Shown: piece by piece, positions 16,594-25,846 of the stretch | How positions within the stretch are numbered: position 1 is the first letter of the stretch | Layout of the letters: each line of letters opens with the position of its first letter | Source of the DNA: Paenibacillus sp. XY044 | Lineage (GTDB): Bacteria > Bacillota > Bacilli > Paenibacillales > Paenibacillaceae | Assembly: GCF_002257645.1 (NCBI RefSeq) | Contig: NZ_NQMO01000003.1 | Location: 779,953-843,952, forward strand | Direction: 5' to 3' | DNA: 64,000 nt | Made by a program: the position numbers and the translations under genes | Notes under the pieces: generated by a model | Database searches by the model: none | What the model saw: only the letters and a program-made list of their open reading frames with translations | What the model was told of the DNA's origin: nothing

Positions 16594-17721
16594 TTATTGT
16601 ACCGTTTTCTTCTTGAAAATTTCATGTAATCCGAGCATCGCAGCCCCCAAGGCAGCCCCGTACTTTTTCCAGTGGAATACAACGATCGGCGTGTCTCCAT
16701 AGGGAGAGTGATCGGCTTCGTGGATCGCATCCACGAGACGGTTGAAAAATGCGGTGTTGTCGGTAATCCATCCGCCCAGAATCATTTTTTGGGGGTTGAG
16801 CATTTCCAACATTTTTCCACAATAATCCGCAATATCACGGATGATGAGTTCCCCTAGGTCACTGAAAGGCTGGACGCCAGCGAGAACCAAGTCCATAAAG
16901 GCATGAACCGTGTCTTCCGGCGACATTGATTCGAACTCTTCCGAGTGGTTCGTGCGAAGCCGGTCTGCAAGGATCGGAGCGCAATATGGAGAGAGGTGGG
17001 TGGTTCGTCCGGCCGCTCCGCTCGAGCCGTGATAAATTTCCCCATTCAGGACAAGTCCTGCCCCCGTGCCTTGACCAATCATCAGAAATATGATGGTGTG
17101 CTCATTTTTGGCGGCTCCGCTAAATCGTTCGGCAAATCCGGCGGCGTCCAAATCATTGACCAGCAGTACCGGAAGCGAGAGTTCTTGCTCCAACATCTGC
17201 CGCAGGGGGAACTGTTCCAGCTGCAAATATTTAGAGGAGATGACGATGCTTTGCGTCTCATCGAGTCTTCCCGGCAGTGAGATGCCAATGCGTCTGATAA
17301 GCTCTTGGGGAATCTGCTGTTGATGGATGAATTCCTGCAGCTGTTTCACCAGCGAAGTGAGAATATGGTCTTTGCCGCGCACCGATTCCAGGCTCTGGCT
17401 GGCAACAAGCTTGCCGCTTAAGTCGAGCAGCACGCAATGTGCCGGTAAACTCGAAATATCCACGCCAATGACATAACCGCCGTCTGCACGAATATTCAGC
17501 AGGGTCATCTTTCGCCCCACCCCTTTACCGGCCATTCCGGTCTCGTGTACGAGTTGTTCGCGGATGAGATCCTCGATCAGCACAGAAACTGTCGTCGGGC
17601 TCAGCTTGGTTTTTCGCGATAATTCGACACGGGATATCGGACCATGCTCAAAAATCATATGCAGCAGCGTCGAAACGTTGATCTCCCGCAGCATTTGCTG
17701 ATTTCCTACTTTATTCGTCAT
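16594..17721 (-). CDS. ROK-family transcriptional repressor
   Basis: The 375-residue protein has an N-terminal winged helix (GPISRVELSRKTKLSPTTVSVLIEDL, residues about 28-55) and a C-terminal sugar-kinase-like ROK domain. That domain carries GVDISSLPAHCVLLDLSG, LPVLLVNDLDAAGFAE and FLMIGQGTGAGLVLNGEIYHG. The ROK zinc motif (CxCGxxGCxE) is absent: the equivalent region reads AAGRTTHLSPYCAPILADRL. It is therefore XylR/NagC-like in role but degenerate in its metal site. It is divergent from the ABC transporter operon, whose leader carries a matching palindrome (18002-18030). It probably represses that operon until its sugar is bound. Confidence 0.87.
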   Translation of the reverse strand: MTNKVGNQQMLREINVSTLLHMIFEHGPISRVELSRKTKLSPTTVSVLIEDLIREQLVHETGMAGKGVGRKMTLLNIRADGGYVIGVDISSLPAHCVLLDLSGKLVASQSLESVRGKDHILTSLVKQLQEFIHQQQIPQELIRRIGISLPGRLDETQSIVISSKYLQLEQFPLRQMLEQELSLPVLLVNDLDAAGFAERFSGAAKNEHTIIFLMIGQGTGAGLVLNGEIYHGSSGAAGRTTHLSPYCAPILADRLRTNHSEEFESMSPEDTVHAFMDLVLAGVQPFSDLGELIIRDIADYCGKMLEMLNPQKMILGGWITDNTAFFNRLVDAIHEADHSPYGDTPIVVFHWKKYGAALGAAMLGLHEIFKKKTVQ

Positions 17722-17931
17722 CGTATTCTCCTACTTTCGGAAGTTATGATTGGCCGAGTCCTCGTCAGGACAAAAGTTCTGTCCCAAGCGGCTAGGCTGA
17801 AAGAGGGCATAGGAACGGGAGAGTAGCCTATTCTTGCGTCAATGCGATTATAGAAAATGCAAATTGTGCTGTCAACGAGTCCCACTCAAGGCAGGGGGAA
17901 AGGAACAGCAATTAAAAAATAAAAAAACACA

Positions 17932-17961
17932 TTGACAGGGCCGTAAAGGCCTCCCTATAAT
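17932..17961 (+). promoter_or_regulatory. Strong SigA promoter of the ABC-transporter operon
   Basis: TTGACA (17932-17937) and TATAAT (17956-17961) are both consensus, separated by 18 bases. The predicted transcript start is near 17968, giving a leader of about 147 bases before the first permease. Confidence 0.85.
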
Positions 17962-18001
17962 GATCACAAACGAGCCACACTGCATAAGTTTTTGTTTCGT
18001 T

Positions 18002-18030
18002 AATTAATTTGTCCGGTGGAAAAATTAATT
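18002..18030. promoter_or_regulatory. Probable ROK-repressor operator
   Basis: AATTAATTT (18002-18010) is exactly complementary to AAATTAATT (18022-18030). The arms are A/T-rich and enclose a GC-containing centre, as in XylR operators. It lies just downstream of the transcript start, where a bound repressor would block elongation or initiation. Confidence 0.6.
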
Positions 18031-18114
18031 GCAGAGGAGGAGGACGACGAGTTCGATCTTTAAGGAATCCCGCTAGGCGTGCAGCCGTCATTTATTCCGA
18101 GGAGGGGAATTACT

Positions 18115-19047
18115 ATGACATCCTGGTTGGACCGAACAGCTCTCAAAAAGGCAAAAAAATATAAAATCTTGTACCTGATGATTCTCCCCGGTATTGTCTA
18201 CTTGCTCATCAATAACTACATTCCCATGTTTGGCATCATCATCGCTTTTAAGGAAATTGACTTCTCCAAAGGGGTTTTCGGCGGGGACTGGATGGGTCTT
18301 CGAAACTTCGAGTACCTCTTCAAAACGTCCGAGGCTTATATCATCACCAGAAATACAATCCTCTACAACGTTGTATTTATCATACTCAATCTCGTCTTCG
18401 CCGTTGCGCTGGCCATATTGCTGGCCGAAGTCAAACATCGATTTTTCAAGCGCTTTTACCAAAGCGCAATCCTGCTTCCTTATCTCATCTCTACGGTCAT
18501 AGTTGGTTATCTGGTTTTCTCGTTATTAAGCATGGAAACGGGCTTCATGAATAAATCGCTCCTTCCTTTTCTCGGACTGGACCCCGTCATGTGGTATACG
18601 GAACCAAAATATTGGCCGGTCATCCTCACCATCGTCAAGCTGTGGCACAGCGTCGGCTATTTGTGCATTATTTACTTTGCTGCAATCGTCGGTATTGACC
18701 AAGAGTATTATGAAGCCGCCACATTGGATGGGGCGGGGAAGTTCAAGCAAATTTTCCACATCACTCTGCCATCCCTTACTCCCGTAATTACCATCATGAC
18801 CTTAATGCAGATCGGGCGGATATTCTATGCGGACTTCGGTCTGTTCTACCAAGTAACCTTAGATTCGGGACCGCTGCTTCCAACGACCAATGTGCTGGAT
18901 ACATACGTTTATCGGGCGCTGCTCAAAAGCGGGGACATTGGAATGGCTTCCGCCGCAGGTTTCTACCAATCCGTTATTGGCTTCGCACTTATCCTCATTT
19001 CCAATTTTGTTGTTAAGAAAATAAATCCCGACAACTCATTGTTCTAA
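18115..19047 (+). CDS. Carbohydrate ABC transporter permease, LplB type
   Basis: The 310-residue protein has six hydrophobic segments and the inner-membrane component motif EAATLDGAGKFKQIFHITLPSL, which docks to the ATPase. The start MTSWLDRTALKK follows GGAGGGGAATTACT; an earlier frame start lacks a site. It forms the transmembrane pore with the next gene. The order and the LplB/LplC similarity suggest uptake of an oligosaccharide or complex-polysaccharide fragment. No ATPase gene is in the operon, as usual for systems energised by a shared MsmX-type ATPase. Confidence 0.9.
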   Translation: MTSWLDRTALKKAKKYKILYLMILPGIVYLLINNYIPMFGIIIAFKEIDFSKGVFGGDWMGLRNFEYLFKTSEAYIITRNTILYNVVFIILNLVFAVALAILLAEVKHRFFKRFYQSAILLPYLISTVIVGYLVFSLLSMETGFMNKSLLPFLGLDPVMWYTEPKYWPVILTIVKLWHSVGYLCIIYFAAIVGIDQEYYEAATLDGAGKFKQIFHITLPSLTPVITIMTLMQIGRIFYADFGLFYQVTLDSGPLLPTTNVLDTYVYRALLKSGDIGMASAAGFYQSVIGFALILISNFVVKKINPDNSLF

Positions 19048-19063
19048 TAAGGAGAGGAAGCCC

Positions 19064-19945
19064 TTGAGAAGAACTCGGATTGAACAAGTCGTCATCCATG
19101 TCATCTTTATTTTGATTGTTGCGTTTTGCCTGGTGCCGTTTCTGCTGCTGATCACGGCCTCGTTTACTGATGAGAATGCAATCATCCGGGAAGGCTACTC
19201 GTTTATTCCGAGCCAATGGAGCCTGGATAGTTATTTGTTTATTTTTCAAAAATCAGGGGAAATCATTAATTCCTACGGCATTTCCATCGCGGTGACCATT
19301 TTAGGCACGCTGACCAGTCTAGTCCTGATGACTTTGCTCGCTTATCCGCTGTCGAAGAAGGATTTACCGCTGCGCAATTTCTTTTCATTTATTGTGTTCT
19401 TCACGATGCTCTTTAACGGAGGACTTGTTCCGACCTATTTAATCTACTCGAATGTTTTTCATATCACCAATACCTTGCTGGCGCTTATTGTCCCTGGGCT
19501 CCTGGTCAGTGCCTTCTACGTTATATTGCTGCGGACGTTCTTTACGGTATCCGTTCCGGAAGCGGTGCTCGAGTCGGCGAACATGGATGGAGCGGGGGAA
19601 TTTCGGATATTCGTGCAGATGGCATTGCCGTTGTCTCTCCCCGTACTGGCAACGGTCGGATTATTTCAGGTGATTAACTATTGGAACGATTGGTTTAACG
19701 GACTCATTTACATTTCGGACTCGAGGCTTTACAGCATACAGGTGCTTCTGAATACCATTTTGCTAAACGTACAATATTTGCTAGACAACGTAGACTATTC
19801 GACACGGGTGGACGGCAGTTCTGTCCCGACTCAAGGTGTCCGCCTGGCCATTGCGGTGATCGGCGCGCTGCCGATCGTGTTGACGTATCCATTCTTTCAG
19901 AGATTTTTCGTCAAAGGGCTGACCGTCGGGGCGGTCAAAGGATGA
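19064..19945 (+). CDS. Carbohydrate ABC transporter permease, LplC type
   Basis: It starts at TTG 17 bases after the first permease, with AAGGAGAGG seven bases upstream. The 293-residue product has six membrane segments, the docking motif ESANMDGAGEFRIFVQMALPLS, and the C-terminal FQRFFVKGLTVGAVKG ending that is characteristic of this permease family. It pairs with the preceding LplB-type subunit. Confidence 0.9.
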   Translation: MRRTRIEQVVIHVIFILIVAFCLVPFLLLITASFTDENAIIREGYSFIPSQWSLDSYLFIFQKSGEIINSYGISIAVTILGTLTSLVLMTLLAYPLSKKDLPLRNFFSFIVFFTMLFNGGLVPTYLIYSNVFHITNTLLALIVPGLLVSAFYVILLRTFFTVSVPEAVLESANMDGAGEFRIFVQMALPLSLPVLATVGLFQVINYWNDWFNGLIYISDSRLYSIQVLLNTILLNVQYLLDNVDYSTRVDGSSVPTQGVRLAIAVIGALPIVLTYPFFQRFFVKGLTVGAVKG

Positions 19946-20039
19946 TTCGCCTGCAGCATTTTAAGGAGGTGATGAGGAGCTGCCAGAGGTTGCAGAACGT
20001 GGTTCTATAAACAAATAAACCAAATCAGGAGGCTAATCC

Positions 20040-20837
20040 ATGAAAATCAGCATTGGCGGTTTTTCTTTCTTCAATATGGTACGGGAAGGGAAGATGGATA
20101 CGTTCGGATATCTGGAATCTTCCAAGTACAGATACCATCTGGACACCGTTGATTTGTGGAACGGTACCTTTGAAGGGGTTAAAGACGACATTTTTTCCTT
20201 ACCTGATGAAGCTTACATTCAGCGTCTAAGTGAGGCTATACGGGAGAAGGAAATGACGATTATCAACATTGCGGTGGATGGGGCGCATTTATGGGATGAA
20301 GACCAAGACAAGCGCAACAGGTTGTATGAGAACGCTGTCGCCTATTTATCCATTGCCGAGAAGCTTGGAGCGCGAACCGTCCGCATCGACGCGGGAGACA
20401 AAAGCTCCGCGCCCGGGACGGAAGAGCAATTCGAATACGTCGTGAACAAGTTCGGAGAGTTGAGCCGCAGAGCATCTGACCTTGGACTCATCGTCGGACC
20501 TGAAAATCATATGGGCACCTCCAAAGATCCAAAATACTTAAAAAAAGTTGCCGAAGCGGTCAATCATCCGAACTTCGGAATATTGCTCCACATGGGAAGA
20601 TGGGATACGGACGAAGACATTGGCGACACGTTGGTCGCACCGTGGGTATATCATACGCATTTTGACGGCAAAACGCTAGGATCCCCCAAGGGAGAACAGC
20701 TGGTAAAGGCATTGCTGGAAACCGGGTATGATGGATACTGGGGCATCGAGTACAATGCGCCGGAAAATCAATACTTGGAGATGGAATGGGCGATCGCTTC
20801 CGTGAAGCAGATGTTGAGCCGTGTTAAACAAAAATAA
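20040..20837 (+). CDS. Sugar phosphate isomerase/epimerase
   Basis: This 265-residue TIM-barrel protein starts after CAGGAGGCTAATCC. Visible elements are strand-end residues HLDTVDLWNG, IINIAVDGAHLWDED, ARTVRIDAGD, LIVGPENHMG with the metal-binding Glu, FGILLHMGRWD, and WGIEYNAPENQYLEMEWA at the end. It lies between the permeases and a Gfo/Idh/MocA dehydrogenase and likely converts the imported sugar after oxidation. It is a paralogue in kind of the proteins at 14405 and 51296, not an obvious recent duplicate. Confidence 0.8.
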   Translation: MKISIGGFSFFNMVREGKMDTFGYLESSKYRYHLDTVDLWNGTFEGVKDDIFSLPDEAYIQRLSEAIREKEMTIINIAVDGAHLWDEDQDKRNRLYENAVAYLSIAEKLGARTVRIDAGDKSSAPGTEEQFEYVVNKFGELSRRASDLGLIVGPENHMGTSKDPKYLKKVAEAVNHPNFGILLHMGRWDTDEDIGDTLVAPWVYHTHFDGKTLGSPKGEQLVKALLETGYDGYWGIEYNAPENQYLEMEWAIASVKQMLSRVKQK

Positions 20838-20854
20838 CCGAAGGGATGATCAAT

Positions 20855-21985
20855 ATGGGAAGAATTGTTCGCATTGGCATTATTGGAGCAGGTTTGATCG
20901 GCAAAGCTCACTTGAGAAACTACGCGAAAATTGAGGATGTTCAGATCGTAGCCATTTGCGACATCAATGAACAGGAAGCCATCAAGGTCGCGCATGAATT
21001 CCATATTCCTCATGTCTATACCGATTTCAAAGAAATGCTGAAGCGCGACGACATTGAAGCGGTCGATGTCTGCCTGCACAACAATTTGCATGCCCCCGTT
21101 ACGATTGCCGCTTTCGAAGCAGGCAAGGACGTATATTGCGAGAAACCGATCGCCGGGACTTACCGGGATGGGGTGTCCATGCTCGAGGCAGCAGAAGATT
21201 ACGGCAAGAAGCTGCATATTCAGCTCGGCACATTGTACAGAAAAGAGACAAAGGCCGCAAAAGCCCTGATCGATGGGGGCATGCTTGGCAAGCTGTATCA
21301 TGCCAGAGCGACCGGCCATCGCCGAAGAGGGCGTCCTTTTATCGATGGATACGGTACACCGGCTTTTCTAAACAAACAAATCGCTGCCGGCGGTGCACTG
21401 ATCGACATGGGGGTCTATCATATCGCACAAATGCTGTACCTGCTTGGAACACCGAAGGTGGAACGGATTTCGGGCAAAGGCTACCGGGAGATGGATGTGG
21501 ATGCCGGCCGAGCCGGGCAGGCGGTCTTTGACGTTGAAGAGCTGGGGCTGGGATTCATCAAATTCGAAGGCGGCGCGACGCTCGACATTATTGAAGCTTG
21601 GAGCATTCATCTTGGAAGCATCGAAGGCTGCTCCGTGATCGGAGATAAAGGAGGCATCAAGCTGCCGGCATATTCGGATCAACAGATTTTGGCCCCGTTC
21701 AGTTTTCACACGACGATTTGCGATATGGATGTAAACGGGAGCGTCAACCTGGATGAGCTGGATGGCCGCTGGAATCATTTGAAGCCGAATTATGACGCAT
21801 ACCAGTCCTCGCAGCATCACTGGGTAGCCGCGCTGCAGGGAAGAGTGGAGCTGCTTCCGACGGCACACATCGCCTCACAGACGATGCTGATTAGCGAAGG
21901 CATCTATTTATCCGACCGGCTTGGACGGGAAGTAAGCAGCGACGAGATTATCGATCAATCCCTGTCGAAAGCGATCCAGCTCTAA
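20855..21985 (+). CDS. Gfo/Idh/MocA-family oxidoreductase
   Basis: The protein is 376 residues from MGRIVRIGIIGAGLIGKAHL; an ATG nine bases earlier overlaps the GAAGGGA site and is less likely. It has the Rossmann motif GIIGAGLIG, the signature DVYCEKPIAGTY with the conserved EKP, and the substrate-domain motif GGALIDMGVYHIAQM with active-site Asp and His. Its stop codon overlaps the next start (TAATG), so the two genes are translationally coupled. Confidence 0.88.
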   Translation: MGRIVRIGIIGAGLIGKAHLRNYAKIEDVQIVAICDINEQEAIKVAHEFHIPHVYTDFKEMLKRDDIEAVDVCLHNNLHAPVTIAAFEAGKDVYCEKPIAGTYRDGVSMLEAAEDYGKKLHIQLGTLYRKETKAAKALIDGGMLGKLYHARATGHRRRGRPFIDGYGTPAFLNKQIAAGGALIDMGVYHIAQMLYLLGTPKVERISGKGYREMDVDAGRAGQAVFDVEELGLGFIKFEGGATLDIIEAWSIHLGSIEGCSVIGDKGGIKLPAYSDQQILAPFSFHTTICDMDVNGSVNLDELDGRWNHLKPNYDAYQSSQHHWVAALQGRVELLPTAHIASQTMLISEGIYLSDRLGREVSSDEIIDQSLSKAIQL

Positions 21986-23202
21986 TGCTGCCCTTAAGGA
22001 AGAAGGACGCCCACCCGGTAGCTGGCGAATCCTCCGGGTCGTTGTCCGCACTGAAACGTTTCAACTTTTTCCTATATGGCACGATTGCGATCTTGACTTC
22101 GTTCTTTCCTTTATATTTCCAAAATATAGGACTCAGTAAAGTGGAAATCGGCATGATTATGGCCGGTGGGCCTTTCATTTCCATCTTTGCGAATCCATTC
22201 TGGGGTTATTGGAGCGACCGGCTGCAGAATGTGAAACGCATTCTCATTTTTCTCCTGACCGGGAATTTGTTAGCGACGATCGTGGTGTTTCAGCTCCGTG
22301 AATATGCCGTCATTTTCGCCTTCATGCTGATATTCTTTTTCTTCAACAGTCCCACGTTTTCGCAGAGCAACAGTCTGATTCTGAATGCCATCGAGAACAC
22401 GAAATACAAGTTTGGCGCATTTCGTCTATGGGGGTCGCTGGGATGGGCGATCATCGCAGCGCTGGCAGGACCGGTTCTCAGCTGGATGGGACTGGTGAAT
22501 CTTTGGATTTTGTACGGGATCATGATGCTGATCTCATTGGCATTTACCATCGGATTACCTCAAGGAAGAGTCACTTCAAGTCCGAAGACAGAGAGACAAA
22601 GCTATTGGAAAGTCATGCTATCGAGCAAGCTGTTTTTTGTATTCGTTATCCTTGGCATCCTTATTTCGGTTCCCAATTCGATCAACCAAACGTTCGTCAC
22701 GCTGTATATTTCCAATTTGGGAGGCTCCAACGAATTGATCGGCTGGTCGGTGTTCCTGTCGGCGATCTTCGAAATTCCGGTGTTTCTGCTGTTTGACCGT
22801 TTCCTGAAAAAGTCGACAAGGATGATGCTGGGAGGGCTTGTGATTGTAAGTCTCCTGTTCGTGATCCGCTGGTTATTGATGTCGGCTGCCGCCGGTCCGC
22901 TCCAAGTCATCTTTATACAAGTGCTGCACTGTATTACATTCGGCGGCTACTATTATATTGGTACCAGTCTGACGGCACAATTGATTCCTGCTGAATACAG
23001 AGCGACCGGGCAGGCCGTTTATGCACTGACGTGGGGTGGCATTTCCGGCATCATTGCAGGTCTATTTGGCGGTTGGATGTTCGATTATTTGGGTCCCCAA
23101 ACGATGTATTCCATTTGCGCGATCATATCTGTAGCAGGGGTCGTAGGTTTTACGCTCATGTGGATGAAATACCGCAAGCAGTCCGAGTTGGCGGCTTCAT
23201 GA
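21985..23202 (+). CDS. MFS transporter, LacY/nucleoside-symporter-like
   Basis: The 405-residue protein has twelve hydrophobic segments and the loop motif GYWSDRLQNVKRIL. The arrangement (FFPLYFQNIGLSKVEIGMIMAG, FGAFRLWGSLGWAI) fits the MFS_1_like group of sugar:proton or nucleoside symporters. Its start overlaps the preceding dehydrogenase stop. An MFS carrier inside an ABC-transporter operon suggests a second route, such as product export or uptake of a related monosaccharide. Confidence 0.85.
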   Translation: MLPLRKKDAHPVAGESSGSLSALKRFNFFLYGTIAILTSFFPLYFQNIGLSKVEIGMIMAGGPFISIFANPFWGYWSDRLQNVKRILIFLLTGNLLATIVVFQLREYAVIFAFMLIFFFFNSPTFSQSNSLILNAIENTKYKFGAFRLWGSLGWAIIAALAGPVLSWMGLVNLWILYGIMMLISLAFTIGLPQGRVTSSPKTERQSYWKVMLSSKLFFVFVILGILISVPNSINQTFVTLYISNLGGSNELIGWSVFLSAIFEIPVFLLFDRFLKKSTRMMLGGLVIVSLLFVIRWLLMSAAAGPLQVIFIQVLHCITFGGYYYIGTSLTAQLIPAEYRATGQAVYALTWGGISGIIAGLFGGWMFDYLGPQTMYSICAIISVAGVVGFTLMWMKYRKQSELAAS

Positions 23203-23216
23203 AGATCGGGTTCGTA

Positions 23217-23242
23217 CGAATGCCGCTGTGACGCGGCATTCG
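23217..23242 (+). terminator. Intercistronic hairpin before the binding-protein gene
   Basis: CGAATGCCGC pairs perfectly with GCGGCATTCG around a six-base loop. The tract after it is only moderately T-rich (TCTCGCCCTTTC). It may attenuate read-through or protect upstream mRNA, separating expression of the lipoprotein gene from the rest. Confidence 0.55.
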
Positions 23243-23316
23243 TCTCGCCCTTTCAGCTGCATTATGCTTCATGATGTGGAGATTCCATATTGAAGATCCT
23301 GGGAGGTCAAAAGCCT

Positions 23317-24837
23317 ATGTGGAAAAAATCGCTTCACTCCATGTTGTTCTTCGTATTGGCTGTAACCGTCGTTTTAAGCGGATGTTCAAGCTCCTCTTCA
23401 AACCAAGAGAAGGAGCAATCGGCGTCATCGTCAGAGGGGTCAGGAGACGGCAAACTTGCCCCCTACGAAATCACCATCGCTTTTTGGGGACCGGATCAGC
23501 GTGATCTTGGCCTTGTGGAGCAGGAGATTAACAAGATTACGAAGGAAAAAATCAATGCTACCGTCAAGCTGAAACGCATAGAGGCAGCTGCATGGACACA
23601 GCAAAAGGTGTTGATGTTCTCTGGAAATGAGAAAATCGACTTGGTGTTCACGGGTGAAGACCAGTATATTTCGGAAGTCGCGCAAAAAAAGCTTTTGCCC
23701 ATCGATGACCTGCTTCAGTCTCACGGCAAGGATATCCTTGCAGCCTTCGATCCCGACGTCCTGGCTGCGGCAAAGATTGATGGCAAAATATATGGCGTCC
23801 CAACCATTCGAGATTTTGCAGCCTATCCGACGGTGTTAATGCGCACGGATTGGTTGAAAGAGAGTCATATTGACGTCAGCCAAGTGATGACGATAGAGGA
23901 TTTGGAGCCGATTTTTGAAAGTGTAAAAAAGAAACATCCGGAAGCCAATATATTAGGTAAAGCGTCAGGGGGAGGTTCCATTGCCTATCCGCTGCTGCAG
24001 ACGACGATTGATCCACTGGGCGACATGATCGGTGTGCTTACAGACACGAATCAGCTGAAGGTCGTTAATTTGTATGAGAGCGAGGAGTACGCGAAGTTCA
24101 TTGGGATTATACATAAATGGTTCCAGGCAGGATACATCCCCAAGGACATTGCAACGACCTCGCAAACCGGCCGGGATTATATCAAGGCAAACATCGGATT
24201 CGCAACACCGAATAAGGGCAAACCGGGGATTACGACGCAAACGGGTGCATGGGCTGGCAAGGAGCTGACGGAAGTAGCACTCGCACCGCCCAAAATGAAT
24301 ACGTTGACGATTATGAACGCAATGATTGCGATTGCGGCCAAATCAAAAAATCCCGAACGCGCGATGATGTTTCTGAATTTGCTCTATTCGGATAAACAAA
24401 TTATCAATTTGCTGGATTGGGGCATCGAAGGCAAACATTATCAAGTGAAGGAAGACGGGACGATCGACTTTCCGGGTGGCGTGGATGCGACGAACAGCGG
24501 CTACAACATGAGACAAGGTTGGATGTTTGGAAATCAGCTGCTGTCTTATCCTTGGTCGACGGACAGTCCGGATATATGGAAGCAAATGGAAGCGTTTAAC
24601 CAAAGCGCGGAGAAGTCTGCAGCGCTCGGATTCACTTATAACGCGGAACCGGTTAAAACCGAATTGGCTGCTATCCAGAATGTCGTTCAGCAATATTCAA
24701 ATGCGCTTGAGACGGGAACTCTGGATCCGGATGTCAACTTGCCGAAATTTAATGCAGCATTAAAATCGGCGGGAATCGATAAAGTGATCGCAGAAAAGCA
24801 AAGGCAGCTGGACGCTTGGGCTGCTGGCAATAAGTGA
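23317..24837 (+). CDS. Extracellular solute-binding lipoprotein, LplA type
   Basis: The start MWKKSLHSMLFFVLAV follows GGGAGGTC. A lipoprotein signal peptide ends in LSGC (Cys23), then a Ser-rich linker. The 506-residue product is a family 1 sugar-binding protein. Its C-terminal part (LETGTLDPDVNLPKF, KQRQLDAWAAGNK) matches the DUF3502 ending of LplA-like proteins. It captures the substrate outside the membrane for the permeases encoded 4 kb upstream. It is unusually placed last in the operon, after an intercistronic hairpin. Confidence 0.88.
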   Translation: MWKKSLHSMLFFVLAVTVVLSGCSSSSSNQEKEQSASSSEGSGDGKLAPYEITIAFWGPDQRDLGLVEQEINKITKEKINATVKLKRIEAAAWTQQKVLMFSGNEKIDLVFTGEDQYISEVAQKKLLPIDDLLQSHGKDILAAFDPDVLAAAKIDGKIYGVPTIRDFAAYPTVLMRTDWLKESHIDVSQVMTIEDLEPIFESVKKKHPEANILGKASGGGSIAYPLLQTTIDPLGDMIGVLTDTNQLKVVNLYESEEYAKFIGIIHKWFQAGYIPKDIATTSQTGRDYIKANIGFATPNKGKPGITTQTGAWAGKELTEVALAPPKMNTLTIMNAMIAIAAKSKNPERAMMFLNLLYSDKQIINLLDWGIEGKHYQVKEDGTIDFPGGVDATNSGYNMRQGWMFGNQLLSYPWSTDSPDIWKQMEAFNQSAEKSAALGFTYNAEPVKTELAAIQNVVQQYSNALETGTLDPDVNLPKFNAALKSAGIDKVIAEKQRQLDAWAAGNK

Positions 24838-24875
24838 AGGGCCACTGATATACCAGGTGAAGGAAGACAATAGGA

Positions 24876-25616
24876 TCAAACCTCGAAATCATCGTGCAAT
24901 CTGCGCAGGCGGTATGCGTTCATGGCGGATTCACGCAGCTCTTCAAGAATGGCGTAATTCGCCCATGCCCCTGCGATAGCGCCGATACCTGGCAGTATCT
25001 GCAGCATTTTTCGGAAGTCAATAGCGTCGCGATATTCAATCTGAAAAGTTTCCCAGTCCATATTCCGGGAGTATTCGGCGTCGGATAGCCATTGTTCCTT
25101 TTCAATATGCCAATGCTTGATGGAATCGAGCAATCTGGCACGGTTATCCGGCCCCGAAAACGTCATTTGAAATACCTTGAGAATAAATACCCGCTCGGAG
25201 AAGTGTTTGGTGTCATAACCGTAAACATGCGCCAGCTCGAACAAAAATTTCATCTTGATCGCAATGAGAGCCGGAAAGTCTACCATGCTGAGGATCATGC
25301 CGCCAGCTCCCGTTCCGGCACCTTCGGCAACCGCAATTTTTTGGTACAGGGCGAACAACTCATTTGCTTCTTGATCGGCGGATTCCAGTTCCAGAGTACT
25401 TTGCACCGGACGGCTAGGCGTATATTCCGCACCGAACAGTGCCGTGCGCACGATCGATCGTATGGTGGTCGTTATGACGCTCTGCACCTTCGGGGGAATC
25501 AAATGGTTGATCCGATTGCCGATGGTTTTCGACGTTTTTTCCAGCCAACCCGGCGGTTTGAACATCTTATGTTCCCAATCGGCAACTTCCCTTTGTACTT
25601 TATGTTCGTAATTCAT
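24876..25616 (-). CDS. EcsC-family protein
   Basis: The chosen start MNYEHKVQREVADWEHKM follows GGAGGAGCGATGGATC; the longer frame has no site. The 246-residue product has the EcsC features: a WEHKMFKPPGWLEK N-terminus, a Gly/Ala-rich region (AEGAGTGAGGMILSMVDFPALIAIK), and a hydrophobic LPGIGAIAGAWANYAIL segment near the C-terminus. EcsC proteins accompany ABC transporters or occur alone, and their molecular role is unclear. It is convergent with the lipoprotein gene and stands alone. Confidence 0.85.
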   Translation of the reverse strand: MNYEHKVQREVADWEHKMFKPPGWLEKTSKTIGNRINHLIPPKVQSVITTTIRSIVRTALFGAEYTPSRPVQSTLELESADQEANELFALYQKIAVAEGAGTGAGGMILSMVDFPALIAIKMKFLFELAHVYGYDTKHFSERVFILKVFQMTFSGPDNRARLLDSIKHWHIEKEQWLSDAEYSRNMDWETFQIEYRDAIDFRKMLQILPGIGAIAGAWANYAILEELRESAMNAYRLRRLHDDFEV

Positions 25617-25846
25617 GATCCATCGCTCCTCCAAAGTACTTGCTTTATTATATTGTAACGAATAACGCTGTGATTCGGACCAGACCGCAGCAGGTATCTG
25701 ACCTCGACTAAAGTCCAGCATCGCAAAAAAAGTTTAGTCAGGGACACTGACATTCACGATTTCCGCAATCCTGAAGAAACCTTCACGCCCATGGCGTTAT
25801 AGGATTAAGGTGATGAATGGCATTGGCCATAGGAGGAGAGATCGTC

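Noticed and set aside
22052..22063. TGAAACGTTTCA palindrome as a catabolite-response element
   Set aside because: It lies inside the MFS coding sequence and is two bases shorter than the cre consensus.
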